From Thermasporomyces sp036564245 (GTDB lineage Bacteria > Actinomycetota > Actinomycetes > Propionibacteriales > Actinopolymorphaceae), in NCBI GenBank assembly GCA_036564245.1, contig DATCKU010000105.1:1-64000 (forward strand): DNA of 64,000 nt, in the 5' to 3' direction. The notes below the pieces were generated by a model. It made no database searches. It saw only the letters and a list, made by a program, of their open reading frames with translations, and was not told the origin of the DNA. The position numbers and the translations under genes were made by a program. Positions 8,762 through 17,217 of the stretch are shown in pieces. Within the stretch, counting starts at the first letter, position 1. Every line of letters starts with the position of its first letter.

Positions 8762-10018
8762 ATGAGCGGTGAACCTCGCGTGACGTCACCTGGCCCACGA
8801 GACATCGGGACCTCTCGTGGGATGGAAGGAGCGTCCCTTGAACCGCGCCTGCCACGGCAGCGCACAGCGTTCGGGGCTGCCGAGGACCGCCTGTTCCGTG
8901 CGGTTGCGGAGGTGAACGACGCGATCCGTGCCGGCGCCGACCGCGGGACGGTTCTCGGCTTGATTGCGCGGAACGTACGCCAGCTGGTTGGCGCGTCGAT
9001 GTCGCTCGTGATGGAGCTGGAGACTGCCGAACAGTTCCTGATCTGCGCGGTGGACGGTGATGCCGAACGTGGGTTGTCCGGACGCCGCGTGGACGCGGTA
9101 CGCACCGTGGAGGGCGATGTCGCGCGCCGGCAACGGCCGCGTGTGGTTCGGGAGTCCAGCGACGGTTCGGCCGGGCCGGTGACCAGGCTCAGCGTTCCTG
9201 TGCCGGGTCACGGACGGGCGAGCGGACTCATCCAGGTTGCCGGACCGGAAGGTCGGGTGTTCACCACGACCGACGCGCAGATCGTAGAGTTGTTCACTGC
9301 CAGTGCAGCGATGGAGATCGGACACGATCGTCTCGTGACTGCGGCCCGGGAGCGTGCCGCCTTCGAGGAGCGGCAGCGCCTGGCCAGGGAGCTGCACGAC
9401 TCGGCGTCGCAGGCGCTCTACGGCATCGCACTCGGCGCCCGGACCGCACGCTACGCCTTGCGGGAAAGCGGCGAGGCGCCACTGGAACTGGTCAGGCGAG
9501 TGGACACGCCCCTTTCGTACGTGTTGTCGTTGGCTGAGTCCGGCCTGGCCGACATGCGAGCGCTGATCTTCGAGCTGCAGCCGCAGGCTCTCGCCGAGCA
9601 AGGACTGGTGACCGCGCTCCACAAGCAGCTCGCCGCACTTCGAGCTCGCCAGGAGATCACGATCGAGGCCGAGCTCGGCGACGAGCCGGCGATGTCGCTC
9701 CCGGTCAAGCAGACCTTGTACCGCGTCGCTCAAGAGGCGCTGCAGAACGTCGCACGCCACTCCAGGGCGAGTCGGCTGGCGATCCGCCTCATGCAGCGCG
9801 CGGCGACTGTCGACCTGGTGATCGAGGACAACGGGGTCGGATTCGACCCGACCGGGTCGTTTCCCGGACATCTGGGTCTGCGGTCGATGCACGACCGGAT
9901 GGCCGAGGTCGGAGGCCGGCTCGAGCTTGTGAGTACTCCGGGTCAGGGCACGCGGATAAGCGCCACTGCTCCGCTCGGCGATTCCAAACCGCAATCCACG
10001 TCACAGGGTGGTCAGTAG
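8762..10018 (+). CDS. GAF-domain sensor histidine kinase (HisKA_3)
   Basis: Cytoplasmic histidine kinase of 418 residues and probable partner of the response regulator just upstream. A GAF-type sensory domain lies at about 40-190. The dimerisation/phospho-acceptor helix follows with H212 in ARELHDSASQ, then the ATPase domain with an N-box (YRVAQEALQNVARHS), DNGVGF and GHLGL motifs. No membrane helix is present, so the signal is likely soluble or comes through protein contact. ATG 8762 is taken as the start on weak ribosome-site evidence (AAGGG about 10 bases upstream); ATG 8822 is a possible alternative, as the first 35 residues are low-complexity. A strong hairpin follows 68 bases after the stop. 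Confidence 0.9.
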   Translation: MSGEPRVTSPGPRDIGTSRGMEGASLEPRLPRQRTAFGAAEDRLFRAVAEVNDAIRAGADRGTVLGLIARNVRQLVGASMSLVMELETAEQFLICAVDGDAERGLSGRRVDAVRTVEGDVARRQRPRVVRESSDGSAGPVTRLSVPVPGHGRASGLIQVAGPEGRVFTTTDAQIVELFTASAAMEIGHDRLVTAARERAAFEERQRLARELHDSASQALYGIALGARTARYALRESGEAPLELVRRVDTPLSYVLSLAESGLADMRALIFELQPQALAEQGLVTALHKQLAALRARQEITIEAELGDEPAMSLPVKQTLYRVAQEALQNVARHSRASRLAIRLMQRAATVDLVIEDNGVGFDPTGSFPGHLGLRSMHDRMAEVGGRLELVSTPGQGTRISATAPLGDSKPQSTSQGGQ

Positions 10019-10086
10019 CAGCGGCAGGTGCCGGCGCTGGACAAGGCCACGTGCACATCCGGCGAAGCAAGGATCGGCGGGCAATA

Positions 10087-10130
10087 GTAAACCCCCGCGA
10101 CACACGGCAGCGGGTGTCGCGGGGGTTTAC
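10087..10130. terminator. Perfect 17-bp hairpin, bidirectional terminator
   Basis: Arms 10087-10103 and 10114-10130 are exactly complementary (GTAAACCCCCGCGACAC on the left) with a 10-base loop. It sits between the convergent kinase and GH5 genes and begins with GTAAA, so either strand ends in a short T/A tract. It very probably terminates both transcripts. Confidence 0.85.
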
Positions 10131-10142
10131 GACCGGGAGTTG

Positions 10143-11390
10143 TTACGAGGCCTGCGCGAGCTCTTCCTTTGTCGGAAGCTGCGGCGCAAGGTAGGTCTTC
10201 AAAAGATCCAGCTTCTCCTGGTTCACCGTGCGCCAGTTGTCACGCAGGACGCCACCCGTGTCACCGGAATTGGGGTTCCAGCTCCAGTAGGTGTAGCTGA
10301 TTCCGTGCTCCTTCAGGAACTGGACCAGACTGCGCTGCCAGATCCCTTCCTTGGTGTTCGGGCTCACGGACCGACCACCGAATTCACCGAGCAGCAGCGG
10401 TGCACGTCCCTCGAGCGGAATGTAGGCCCACTGCTTCTTCCAGATCTTTGGCAGGTTGTTGGGGAAGTCGGCAGCGTCGAACCACTTCTGCCGCCAGACA
10501 CCCGGACCGTAGTCGTGGGCGGAGTAGACGAGCTTGCTCTGGTCGGCGAGCTTCACCGGATGCTTGGCGACACCCTGGAGGTTCCCGCCCCACCAGTAGT
10601 AGTCCTTGTTGTACTGCTCGATCCCCTGGACGATGATGAGCCAGTTCGGGTTGACCTTGAGGATCTCGTTTCCGGCACGCTCGGCCGCGAGCTTCCAGTC
10701 GGTCGTGCGGTCACCGGATCCCCAGGTCGCGGATCCCTTCGGCTCGTTGTGCAGGTCGGCACCGATCACGAGCGGGTTGTCCTTGTAATGGCGAGCCAGC
10801 ATGGTCCAGTCCTCGATCCAACGCTGCTCGCTCACCTCGTCGGTGTACCACAGGTCGCTCTGTCCGGCGGCCGTCGGACGGTGCCGGTCGAGGACCACCA
10901 TGATGCCCCGGTCGGTTGCGCCAGTCACGATGCGATCCAAAAGCGCAAGGCCGCGAAGACCCTTGAGGTCAGGGTTCTTGTGGTAGTTGATGCCCGTCGG
11001 CTTGCTCTGCGGATCGAACAGCTGGTTCGTGTAGGGCAGGCGAAGCGTGTTGAAGCCAGCTTGCTGCATCTGGTCGAGCATGCTCTTCCAGTTGCGAGCC
11101 CAGAGACCGTGAGGGGCAAAGGTCTCCGTCTCGAAGCCGAACCAGTTCACACCGGTGAGGGTCACCGTCTGGCCCGCCGAGTCGACGATCTTGCCGCCAT
11201 CGGCATGCAGTGGGAACTCAGGTTGCGTTGCCGAGTCCGGGAGCTGGGCGGCCATCTGGTTGTCCGAGCTCGAGGTGAACGATCCCGCGAGCACGGCGGC
11301 GACCACGGCCAGGACAACGGGCACCGCGACGGCGGCCAGTCGGGTGGTCATCGTGGTGTTCCGGTATCGAGTGCTAAGCCAGCTGAACAT
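10143..11390 (-). CDS. Glycoside hydrolase family 5 (cellulase-like), membrane-anchored or secreted
   Basis: Predicted extracellular endo-glycanase of 415 residues. An N-terminal hydrophobic helix (about 17-37, no clear cleavage site) is followed by a short Ser-rich linker and a GH5 TIM barrel. The acid/base is E216 in HNEPKG and the nucleophile is E336 in LLGEFGG. Other GH5 signatures are RLPYTN and the aromatic WSWNPNSGDTGG loop. Start ATG 11390 lies inside the end of the upstream receiver gene (17-base overlap, GGAGG three bases before the ATG), so translation is coupled. Substrate could be a beta-1,4-glucan, mannan or the organism's own exopolysaccharide; nearby GT2 and GT39 genes favour a role in glycan remodelling, but that is inference. 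Confidence 0.85.
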   Translation of the reverse strand: MFSWLSTRYRNTTMTTRLAAVAVPVVLAVVAAVLAGSFTSSSDNQMAAQLPDSATQPEFPLHADGGKIVDSAGQTVTLTGVNWFGFETETFAPHGLWARNWKSMLDQMQQAGFNTLRLPYTNQLFDPQSKPTGINYHKNPDLKGLRGLALLDRIVTGATDRGIMVVLDRHRPTAAGQSDLWYTDEVSEQRWIEDWTMLARHYKDNPLVIGADLHNEPKGSATWGSGDRTTDWKLAAERAGNEILKVNPNWLIIVQGIEQYNKDYYWWGGNLQGVAKHPVKLADQSKLVYSAHDYGPGVWRQKWFDAADFPNNLPKIWKKQWAYIPLEGRAPLLLGEFGGRSVSPNTKEGIWQRSLVQFLKEHGISYTYWSWNPNSGDTGGVLRDNWRTVNQEKLDLLKTYLAPQLPTKEELAQAS

Positions 11391-11772
11391 GCTCCTCCAG
11401 GACAATCGTCACGAGATCCTTGCCGTTCATGACCTTGCTGACGTGTCGATGGAATCCCCACGTGAGAATGCGCTGGACAGTCGCATCATCGTCGTAATTC
11501 GTCAGCGCGATCAGTCTGGCGCCAGATCCTGCCGTTTGAAGGCCGTGGATGACCGACACCAATGAAGCGTCCGCCGTTACCGCCTCCACATCGAACAGCA
11601 CGATGTTCGGTCTGGTCGATTGAGCCAGTGCGACGGCTTCTGCTTCGTTGTGGGCGACGCCCACCAGCTCCAGCTTCGGTTCTTCGCCAATGAGGTCCAC
11701 AAGTGCGTCGACCAATTGCGGGTGACTGCCGACGACGACAATGCGGCTCCTTCGAATAGTTCCTCCAGGCAA
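11374..11772 (-). CDS. Degenerate stand-alone receiver domain, coupled to GH5
   Basis: Single-domain receiver-like protein of about 132 residues without a DNA-binding domain. D61 (VLFDVE), T91 and K113 occupy the phospho-acceptor, Thr and Lys positions. The usual acidic pair near the first strand is replaced by Gly-Ser (VVVGSHP), so Mg2+ binding and normal phosphorylation are doubtful. Such pseudo-receivers usually work by protein contact. The start is uncertain: TTG 11772 is the only standard in-frame codon and has GGAA about six bases before it, while a GGAGG lies just inside the frame. The gene's end overlaps the GH5 start. A LuxR domain is absent, not merely out of frame, because the GH5 gene follows at once. 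Confidence 0.7.
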   Translation of the reverse strand: MPGGTIRRSRIVVVGSHPQLVDALVDLIGEEPKLELVGVAHNEAEAVALAQSTRPNIVLFDVEAVTADASLVSVIHGLQTAGSGARLIALTNYDDDATVQRILTWGFHRHVSKVMNGKDLVTIVLEEHVQLA

Positions 11773-12383
11773 TGACGTTCCGATTCAGCAACAAGCTAGT
11801 GAGCAAAGCCTCTGAGCACGCCGTACGGCCGAATGAAATTTGGTTGTGCCAACGGTGCGATGCAGGCGTCGTTCAAAGGGATGACGTGCAAAGGGACGAT
11901 GCCGTCGCCGTGCATACGGACCGAACCGGCTAGACCGGGCATGTTGGACGAGCGTGCGTCGCGGGCCGTCCGTGTCGGGCGAGGCCGGTCCTGCGGACCG
12001 GCTCCACGAGATTGCCGACGTGGCACGCGAAATCGGACAAAGGCAGCGATCCGCACGGATTCGTCTGGTAGGACTGCTTCGTGACGGCGTACCGGAAGAG
12101 CGCTGCATCGCTCGTGAGCGAGACGAGCTGGAAGAGCCGCGCATGACCTCGAGATGCGGGCGGACCAATGCAGGTCGGACGAGGCGGGAGGGCATGGGCA
12201 TCACTCATGGCCGCAGGTGTGCTGGAGGACTCGCACCTCGCCGGCGAGCACCGCGTGCACCAGATGAAGCGGCGACGCTGTCGTGGTTTGTCTGCATTGA
12301 CCGGACCCAGCTGCGTAGGTATGTTCCGATCGAATGATCCCTGACGTCGAAAGGTTTCACGACAGCGGTCGTGGTGAAAAGAG
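11773..12383. other. 611-base divergent intergenic region upstream of namZ
   Basis: No credible gene: open frames here have no recognisable domain and read as Arg/Pro-rich. It must hold the leftward promoter for the receiver/GH5 pair and the rightward promoter for namZ (see 12297-12325). An imperfect inverted repeat, TTTCACGAC (12355-12363) against GTCGTGGTGAAA (12368-12379), lies just before the namZ start and could be an operator. Confidence 0.5.
12297..12325 (+). promoter_or_regulatory. Sigma70-like promoter for namZ
   Basis: TTGACC at 12297-12302 and TATGTT at 12320-12325 are separated by 17 bases, close to the housekeeping consensus. The predicted start of transcription is about 50 bases before the namZ ATG. 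Confidence 0.55.
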
Positions 12384-13709
12384 ATGACGGATCAGGTAGT
12401 GGGCCGCAGATCTGTGCTCGGTGGGGCGTTGGCGTCGGGTGTCGTAGGTGTCGGCGGCGTGGCTGGGGCGTTCGCCACCGCAGCGCCGGCGCACGCCAAG
12501 CCCGCGAAGTCCCATCGTGGAAAGAAGCTGCGCACGGGCGCCGAGGTCGCAGCAGCGCAAGGCTGGTCGATGCTGGAAGGCACCAAGCTCGGGATATTCA
12601 GCAACCCGACGGGCATCCTGCGGGACACCCGGCACATCGTGGACGACCTGGCAACCAACGACGACCTCGAGATCGTCGGCGTGTTCGGTCCCGAGCACGG
12701 CTTCCGTGGCAGTGCTCAGGCCGGTGGATCGGAAGGGGACACGCTGGACCCGCGGACCGGCCTTCCGGTCTACGACGCCTACGGCGCCAGTCAGGAGAAG
12801 CTCGCTGAGCTTTTCACCAAGGCCGGTGTCGAGACCATGGTGTTCGACATCCAAGACGTCGGCGCGAGGTTCTACACCTACATCTGGGCGTTGTACGACT
12901 CGATGGTGGCGGCGGCACGGCTCGGCCTGCGCTATGTGGTGCTCGACCGGCCGAACCCGATCGGCGGGCGGGTCGACGGTCCGCTGATGACTCCCGGCTA
13001 CACCAGTGGCGTGGGCAAGAAGGAGATCGTGCAGCAGCACGGCATGACCGTGGGGGAGCTGGCCCGCTTCTACAACGGCGAGTTCCTGCCGACCGATGCC
13101 GGACGGCCCGTGGAGTTGGAGGTCGTCCGCATGAAGGGGTGGCGACCCACGTCACGGGCTCAGGACTACGACCTGCCCTGGCCGCCACCGTCGCCGAACA
13201 TGCCGACTCCGGACACCGCGCTCGTGTATGTCGGCACGTGCTACTTCGAAGGGACGAACATCTCGGAGGGGCGTGGCACCACCCGGCCGTTCGAGATGAT
13301 CGGAGCGCCCTACCTCGACTACCACTGGGGCGACCGGCTCAACGAGCGCGGCCTGCCCGGTGTGGTGTTCCGGGAGGCGTACTTCACGCCGACGTTCTCC
13401 AAATACCAAGGGGAGATGTGTGCCGGCGTCCACGTCCATGTCACCGATCCGCTGGCGTTCCAACCGATCCGTACCGCGGTCGCGATGCTGGTGGAAGCCA
13501 GGCGGTACGACGAGTTCGCCTGGCGGGAGGACTCCTGGGATCCCCAGCGGCCGTTCTGGATCGACAAGCTGTCGGGATCGCCTCGGTTGCGCACCATGAT
13601 CGACGCCGGAGCCGACGTCGACGACGTGGTGGGTGCGTGGTCGGAGGAGGTGGCGGAGTTCGACGAGCGTCGCCGCCGCTATCTCCTGTATCCCGGTCCC
13701 CGCGGCTAG
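12384..13709 (+). CDS. namZ: NamZ-type exo-beta-N-acetylmuramidase (DUF1343, GH171), Tat-exported
   Basis: Protein of 441 residues with a twin-arginine signal (RRSVLGG at 8-14, hydrophobic stretch to 36, AHA cleavage site near 36-38). The rest matches DUF1343, the family of Bacillus subtilis NamZ (YbbC), which removes MurNAc from the non-reducing end of peptidoglycan fragments. The conserved PEHGFRG motif is at 103-109; FDIQDVGARFYTY and DRPNPIGG blocks are also visible. The next genes encode a serine hydrolase, an RpiR regulator and MurQ, the same set that neighbours ybbC in Bacillus (known from the family). Function therefore rests on both family and context. Start ATG 12384 is fixed by the RR signal; a GAAAAGAG tract lies directly before it. 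Confidence 0.85.
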   Translation: MTDQVVGRRSVLGGALASGVVGVGGVAGAFATAAPAHAKPAKSHRGKKLRTGAEVAAAQGWSMLEGTKLGIFSNPTGILRDTRHIVDDLATNDDLEIVGVFGPEHGFRGSAQAGGSEGDTLDPRTGLPVYDAYGASQEKLAELFTKAGVETMVFDIQDVGARFYTYIWALYDSMVAAARLGLRYVVLDRPNPIGGRVDGPLMTPGYTSGVGKKEIVQQHGMTVGELARFYNGEFLPTDAGRPVELEVVRMKGWRPTSRAQDYDLPWPPPSPNMPTPDTALVYVGTCYFEGTNISEGRGTTRPFEMIGAPYLDYHWGDRLNERGLPGVVFREAYFTPTFSKYQGEMCAGVHVHVTDPLAFQPIRTAVAMLVEARRYDEFAWREDSWDPQRPFWIDKLSGSPRLRTMIDAGADVDDVVGAWSEEVAEFDERRRRYLLYPGPRG

Positions 13710-13742
13710 CGCCCCCAAATGACCATGTGCACTACGCCTGCC

Positions 13743-13778
13743 GGAGGTGCAACACGTGCCGACGCGTGTTGCACCTCC
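13743..13778. terminator. 14-bp perfect hairpin after namZ
   Basis: Arms 13743-13756 (GGAGGTGCAACACG) and 13765-13778 pair exactly around an 8-base loop, 33 bases after the namZ stop. There is no T-run, so it may be an intrinsic terminator of the GC-rich type or a processing site that lowers expression of the downstream serine hydrolase. Confidence 0.55.
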
Positions 13779-13853
13779 AATTGGCCTAGGGCCTAGCCGC
13801 GCGGTGTCCACAACGGCACGACCAACTGATCACGTGCCGTACGCTGGGCGGTG

Positions 13854-14972
13854 ATGCCGATCATTGACGTCGATGCGCTGCTGGGGGAGCTTCGCGGGTT
13901 CATGGCGCCGCAGGAGTCGGGCCGCCCGCTGTTTCCCGGCGCCGTCGTGCTTGTCGGGCAGGGTGAGACCACTCTGGTGCACGAAGCGGTCGGCTACGCG
14001 GTGAAGTACGCCGACGCCGAGGGTACGGAGTTGCCTCCCGATCAGCAGGTGCCGATGCGGCGCGACACGATCTTCGACGTGGCCAGCATCTCGAAGCTCT
14101 TCACGTCCATCGTCGTGATGCGCTTCGTCGAAGCCGGGGCGATCGAGCTCGATCAGCCCGTCGCGTCGTACGTCCCGGAGTTCGCGACCAACGGCAAGGG
14201 CGAGATCACAGTCCGTCAGCTCCTGACCCACACCTCGGGCCTCATCTGGTGGATGCGGCTTTGGGATCGGTTCCCCGATCGAGTGGCCCGCATTCGCGCC
14301 GTGCTGGAGGTGGCGCCGAAGTCACCGCCCGGCACTGCGTACGAATACTCCGACCTCAACCTGATCACGCTCGGTGTCCTGGTCGAGCGGGTGAGTGGTC
14401 GGCCGCTGGATCAGCTCGTGTCGCAAGCCATCACCGGACCGTTGGGCATGGCCGACACCGGCTACAACCCGCCGGCCGAGCAGCTGGACCGCATCGCTGC
14501 CACGGAGTACGCCTCCGATCCGCCGCGGGGGATGGTCCGCGGGAGCGTGCACGACGAGAACGCCTGGTCGCTTGGCGGGGTCGCGGGACACGCCGGGATC
14601 TTCTCGACGGCTGCGGACCTGGCCAAGCTGGCCCAGGCGATCGTCGGCAGTGGGACGTACGAAGGTCACCAGCTCCTCGCGCCGCGCTCGCTGGACCTGA
14701 TGCTCACCGACCACAACGCCGGCTTCCCAGGCCACGCGCACGGGCTCGGGTTCGACCTGGATCAGCCGCACTACATGGGCATGCTCGCCTCGCCGTCCAC
14801 GGCCGGGCACACGGGGTTCACCGGGACGTCCCTGGTCATCGACCTGCGATCGGGTACGTACGTCATCCTGCTCACCAACCGGGTGCATCCACGCCGGGAG
14901 TGGAGCAACATCAACGTGGCCCGCCGAGCTGTAGCCGGTCACGTCGCCCGTGCGCTCGGCGTAGGCGCTTGA
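13854..14972 (+). CDS. Beta-lactamase-family serine hydrolase (AmlB/PBP-like)
   Basis: Serine hydrolase of about 372 residues with penicillin-binding/class C beta-lactamase motifs. SISK carries nucleophile Ser about 78 and Lys about 81, YSDLN supplies the Tyr-x-Asn-type motif, and HTGFTG is the KTG equivalent. No signal peptide is visible, so it looks cytoplasmic. Homologues next to namZ in Bacillus (AmlB) are esterases or amidases of the MurNAc recycling cluster; that role is adopted here from context. GTG 13851 and ATG 13854 are adjacent possible starts; ATG is chosen. The fold is certain; the substrate, a muropeptide or an ester, is not. Confidence 0.8.
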   Translation: MPIIDVDALLGELRGFMAPQESGRPLFPGAVVLVGQGETTLVHEAVGYAVKYADAEGTELPPDQQVPMRRDTIFDVASISKLFTSIVVMRFVEAGAIELDQPVASYVPEFATNGKGEITVRQLLTHTSGLIWWMRLWDRFPDRVARIRAVLEVAPKSPPGTAYEYSDLNLITLGVLVERVSGRPLDQLVSQAITGPLGMADTGYNPPAEQLDRIAATEYASDPPRGMVRGSVHDENAWSLGGVAGHAGIFSTAADLAKLAQAIVGSGTYEGHQLLAPRSLDLMLTDHNAGFPGHAHGLGFDLDQPHYMGMLASPSTAGHTGFTGTSLVIDLRSGTYVILLTNRVHPRREWSNINVARRAVAGHVARALGVGA

Positions 14973-15131
14973 CGGAGCCGATCAGCCACGGTGCTCTTTT
15001 CGTTTCGAGCCCTTGCTCAGCGCGCCGTCGCTTCATAGGGTGCCGGCACCTGCCGTGGCGACCGCACACCCGCCATACGTGGTCATTTTGGGCGGGGCGT
15101 GGTCCGGGGCGGGTAGATCGGCTTGGTTACG

Positions 15132-15146
15132 GGTAAGTTACTTACC
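15132..15146. promoter_or_regulatory. Palindromic operator candidate at the murR start
   Basis: GGTAAGT-T-ACTTACC is a perfect 7-bp inverted repeat with a one-base centre, ending three bases before the murR ATG. No ribosome site is visible, so the message may be leaderless and the site may overlap the promoter. Autoregulation by the RpiR protein is the natural reading. Confidence 0.6.
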
Positions 15147-15149
15147 ACT

Positions 15150-16073
15150 ATGGCCAAGAGCTCGAAGATTCCTGAGGACGACCCGCTGGCCGAGGGTGTG
15201 GTGGTCCGCATCCGGGCGCTCGCGCCCTCGCTGTCGCCAGCGGAGCGCCGCGTCGCCGAGCTGGTCCTGGAAGATCCGTCCCGTGCCGCCTCCCGTACGA
15301 TCACCGAGCTCGCCCGTGCCGCCGGCACGTCCGAGACCACGGTGATCCGCTTCTGCAAAGTCCTCGGGCTGCCGGGCTACCCGGAGCTCCGGCTGCGGCT
15401 TGCGGCGGAGTCGGCGCGCGAGTTCGCTCGCGAAGGTGACCGGGCGAGGGTCGTCGGCAGCGACATCGGACCCGACGACACGATGGAACAGATCGTCGAG
15501 AAGGTCGCGTTCGCCGACGCGCGTGCGGTGGAGGAGACCGCTCGTCACCTCGACATCGAGACCCTCGAGACCGTCGCGGAGGCGATGGCCGCCGCCAGCC
15601 GGATCGAGCTCTTCGGCGTGGGGGCAAGTGGCTTCGTCGCACTTGACCTCCAAGGGAAGCTGCACCGGATCGGGCGTCGTGCGTACGCCTGGCTCGACAC
15701 CCACGCCGCACTCGCCAGTGCGGCGCTTCTGAGCAAGGGGGACGTCGCGTTCGGCATCTCCCACACGGGCGCGACGGCGGACACGATCGACGTGCTCACC
15801 GAGGCACGCTCCCGCGGGGCCACCACGGTCGCACTCACGAACTTCCCACGATCTCCGGTCGCCGGCGTCGTCGACCACGTGCTGACCACGGCCGCCCGGG
15901 AGACGACGTTCCGGTCGGGAGCGACAGCCAGCCGGATCGCGCAGCTCACCGTGGTCGACTGTCTTTTCGTGGCGGTCGCGCGCCGGCACTACCGCGAGAC
16001 TCTCCGCGCGTTGGAGGCGACGTACGACGCCGTCAGCGGCCGTCGAGTCACAGGGCCCCGGGGACGTCGATGA
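15150..16073 (+). CDS. murR: RpiR-family regulator (MurR-like)
   Basis: Transcription factor of 307 residues. An N-terminal RpiR helix-turn-helix (about 20-95, with TITELARAAGTSETTVIRFCK) is followed by a SIS sugar-isomerase domain (about 125-255), which binds a phosphosugar. In MurR homologues the ligand is MurNAc-6-phosphate. The gene overlaps murQ by four bases (ATGA), which supports this ligand. ATG 15150 is chosen because it follows the palindrome at 15132-15146; an in-frame TTG at 15123 would place the palindrome inside the gene. Family assignment is secure; ligand identity comes from context. Confidence 0.85.
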   Translation: MAKSSKIPEDDPLAEGVVVRIRALAPSLSPAERRVAELVLEDPSRAASRTITELARAAGTSETTVIRFCKVLGLPGYPELRLRLAAESAREFAREGDRARVVGSDIGPDDTMEQIVEKVAFADARAVEETARHLDIETLETVAEAMAAASRIELFGVGASGFVALDLQGKLHRIGRRAYAWLDTHAALASAALLSKGDVAFGISHTGATADTIDVLTEARSRGATTVALTNFPRSPVAGVVDHVLTTAARETTFRSGATASRIAQLTVVDCLFVAVARRHYRETLRALEATYDAVSGRRVTGPRGRR

Positions 16074-17002
16074 GCCCGCAGGACGCATCCCGGTTGCCGA
16101 TCGTCCAGGTCGAGTCGCCGACGGAGGACCGCAACCCGCGCACCACGAACATCGACCGTCTGCCGACCCTCGAGGTTCTCCGGCTGATCAACGACGAGGA
16201 CCAGAAGGTCGCACCAGCGGTTCGAGCCGTGCTCCCGGAGCTGGCACGTGTGGTCGACCTCGCCGTGACGGCGCTGCGTCAAGGCCTGCGCGTCCACTAC
16301 TTCGGTGCCGGAACCTCTGGCAGGCTTGGCGTGCTGGATGCCGCTGAGCTGCCGCCTACCTTCGCCGCGCCAGCGGACTGGTTCGAGGTTCATGTGGCTG
16401 GTGGTTCGGCGGCCCTGTCGGGAGCGCTGGAAGGTGCCGAGGACGACGAGAAGGCGGGGTACGACGAGGCCACGCGGTCTGTGCACTCAGGGGACGTGGT
16501 CATCGGTTTGGCGGCGAGCGGGCGTACGCCTTACGTGCTGGGGGCCTTGCGCGCTGCCCGCGACAAGGGTGCGGCGACTGTGCTCGTGACTGCCAACCCC
16601 GGGGCCGCTGCGGCCTCCGAGGTGGACGTCTTCATCGCGGTCGACACGGGTCCTGAGGTGGTGGCCGGCTCCACGCGTATGAAGGCGGGTACTGCCCAGA
16701 AGCTGATTCTCAATGCGTTCTCGACGGCGGTGATGGTGCGGCTCGGGCGTACCTACTCCAACCTCATGGTGGACCTCGTGGCCACGAACGCGAAGCTGCG
16801 CGGACGGATGCTGGAGATCCTCCGGGAAGCGACCGGGCTCGACGCCGAGGCCTGCCTCGAGGTCTTGACCGAGGCGGGCGGGGAGCTCAAGACCGCGCTG
16901 GTCGCCGTGCTGGGTGGCGTCACCCCGGAGCAGGCGCGCGACGCCTTGAACCGCTCTGACGGTCACGTCCACGCCGCCCTCGCCGCGCTCTCCCAACAAT
17001 GA
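16070..17002 (+). CDS. murQ: N-acetylmuramic acid 6-phosphate etherase
   Basis: Cleaves the lactyl ether of MurNAc-6-phosphate to give GlcNAc-6-phosphate and D-lactate, the step that feeds recycled cell-wall sugar into central metabolism. At 310 residues it has normal family length. The SIS domain contains GAGTSGRLGVLDAAELPPTF at 79-98, with E93 at the catalytic acid position, and EGAEDD at 121-126 for the second Glu region. It is translationally coupled to the RpiR regulator. The substrate must be phosphorylated, yet no MurNAc kinase or PTS gene lies in this window, so uptake or phosphorylation is encoded elsewhere. Confidence 0.96.
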   Translation: MSPQDASRLPIVQVESPTEDRNPRTTNIDRLPTLEVLRLINDEDQKVAPAVRAVLPELARVVDLAVTALRQGLRVHYFGAGTSGRLGVLDAAELPPTFAAPADWFEVHVAGGSAALSGALEGAEDDEKAGYDEATRSVHSGDVVIGLAASGRTPYVLGALRAARDKGAATVLVTANPGAAAASEVDVFIAVDTGPEVVAGSTRMKAGTAQKLILNAFSTAVMVRLGRTYSNLMVDLVATNAKLRGRMLEILREATGLDAEACLEVLTEAGGELKTALVAVLGGVTPEQARDALNRSDGHVHAALAALSQQ

Positions 17003-17100
17003 CCACGTTAGGTGCGGGATTTACCGCGCTCAGTGGCCTGCATGCCATGGTCGGGTACGACTGGCCGCGGTGGCCAGCCGGACAACTCACCGTGGTTGCC

Positions 17101-17149
17101 AGCGTGGGCTGAAGGCGACCGCGGGGCGACGCGCCGCTTTCAGCACGCT
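17101..17149. terminator. Hairpin between convergent murQ and the DUF4838 gene
   Basis: GCTGAAGGCG (17108-17117) pairs with CGCTTTCAGC (17135-17144) with one G-T pair, and flanking AGCGTG/CACGCT can lengthen the stem. It is positioned to end transcripts from both sides. Confidence 0.45.
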
Positions 17150-17217
17150 CCGGCATCGACCCCGACGTCGCCGTGATCAGCGTGAGGTCTGGAGTCCTCG
17201 CTGACCTCGGCCGGATC

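Noticed and set aside
11785..12337. Several 80-140 codon frames on both strands
   Set aside because: No domain, signal or ribosome site; compositionally like shadow frames.
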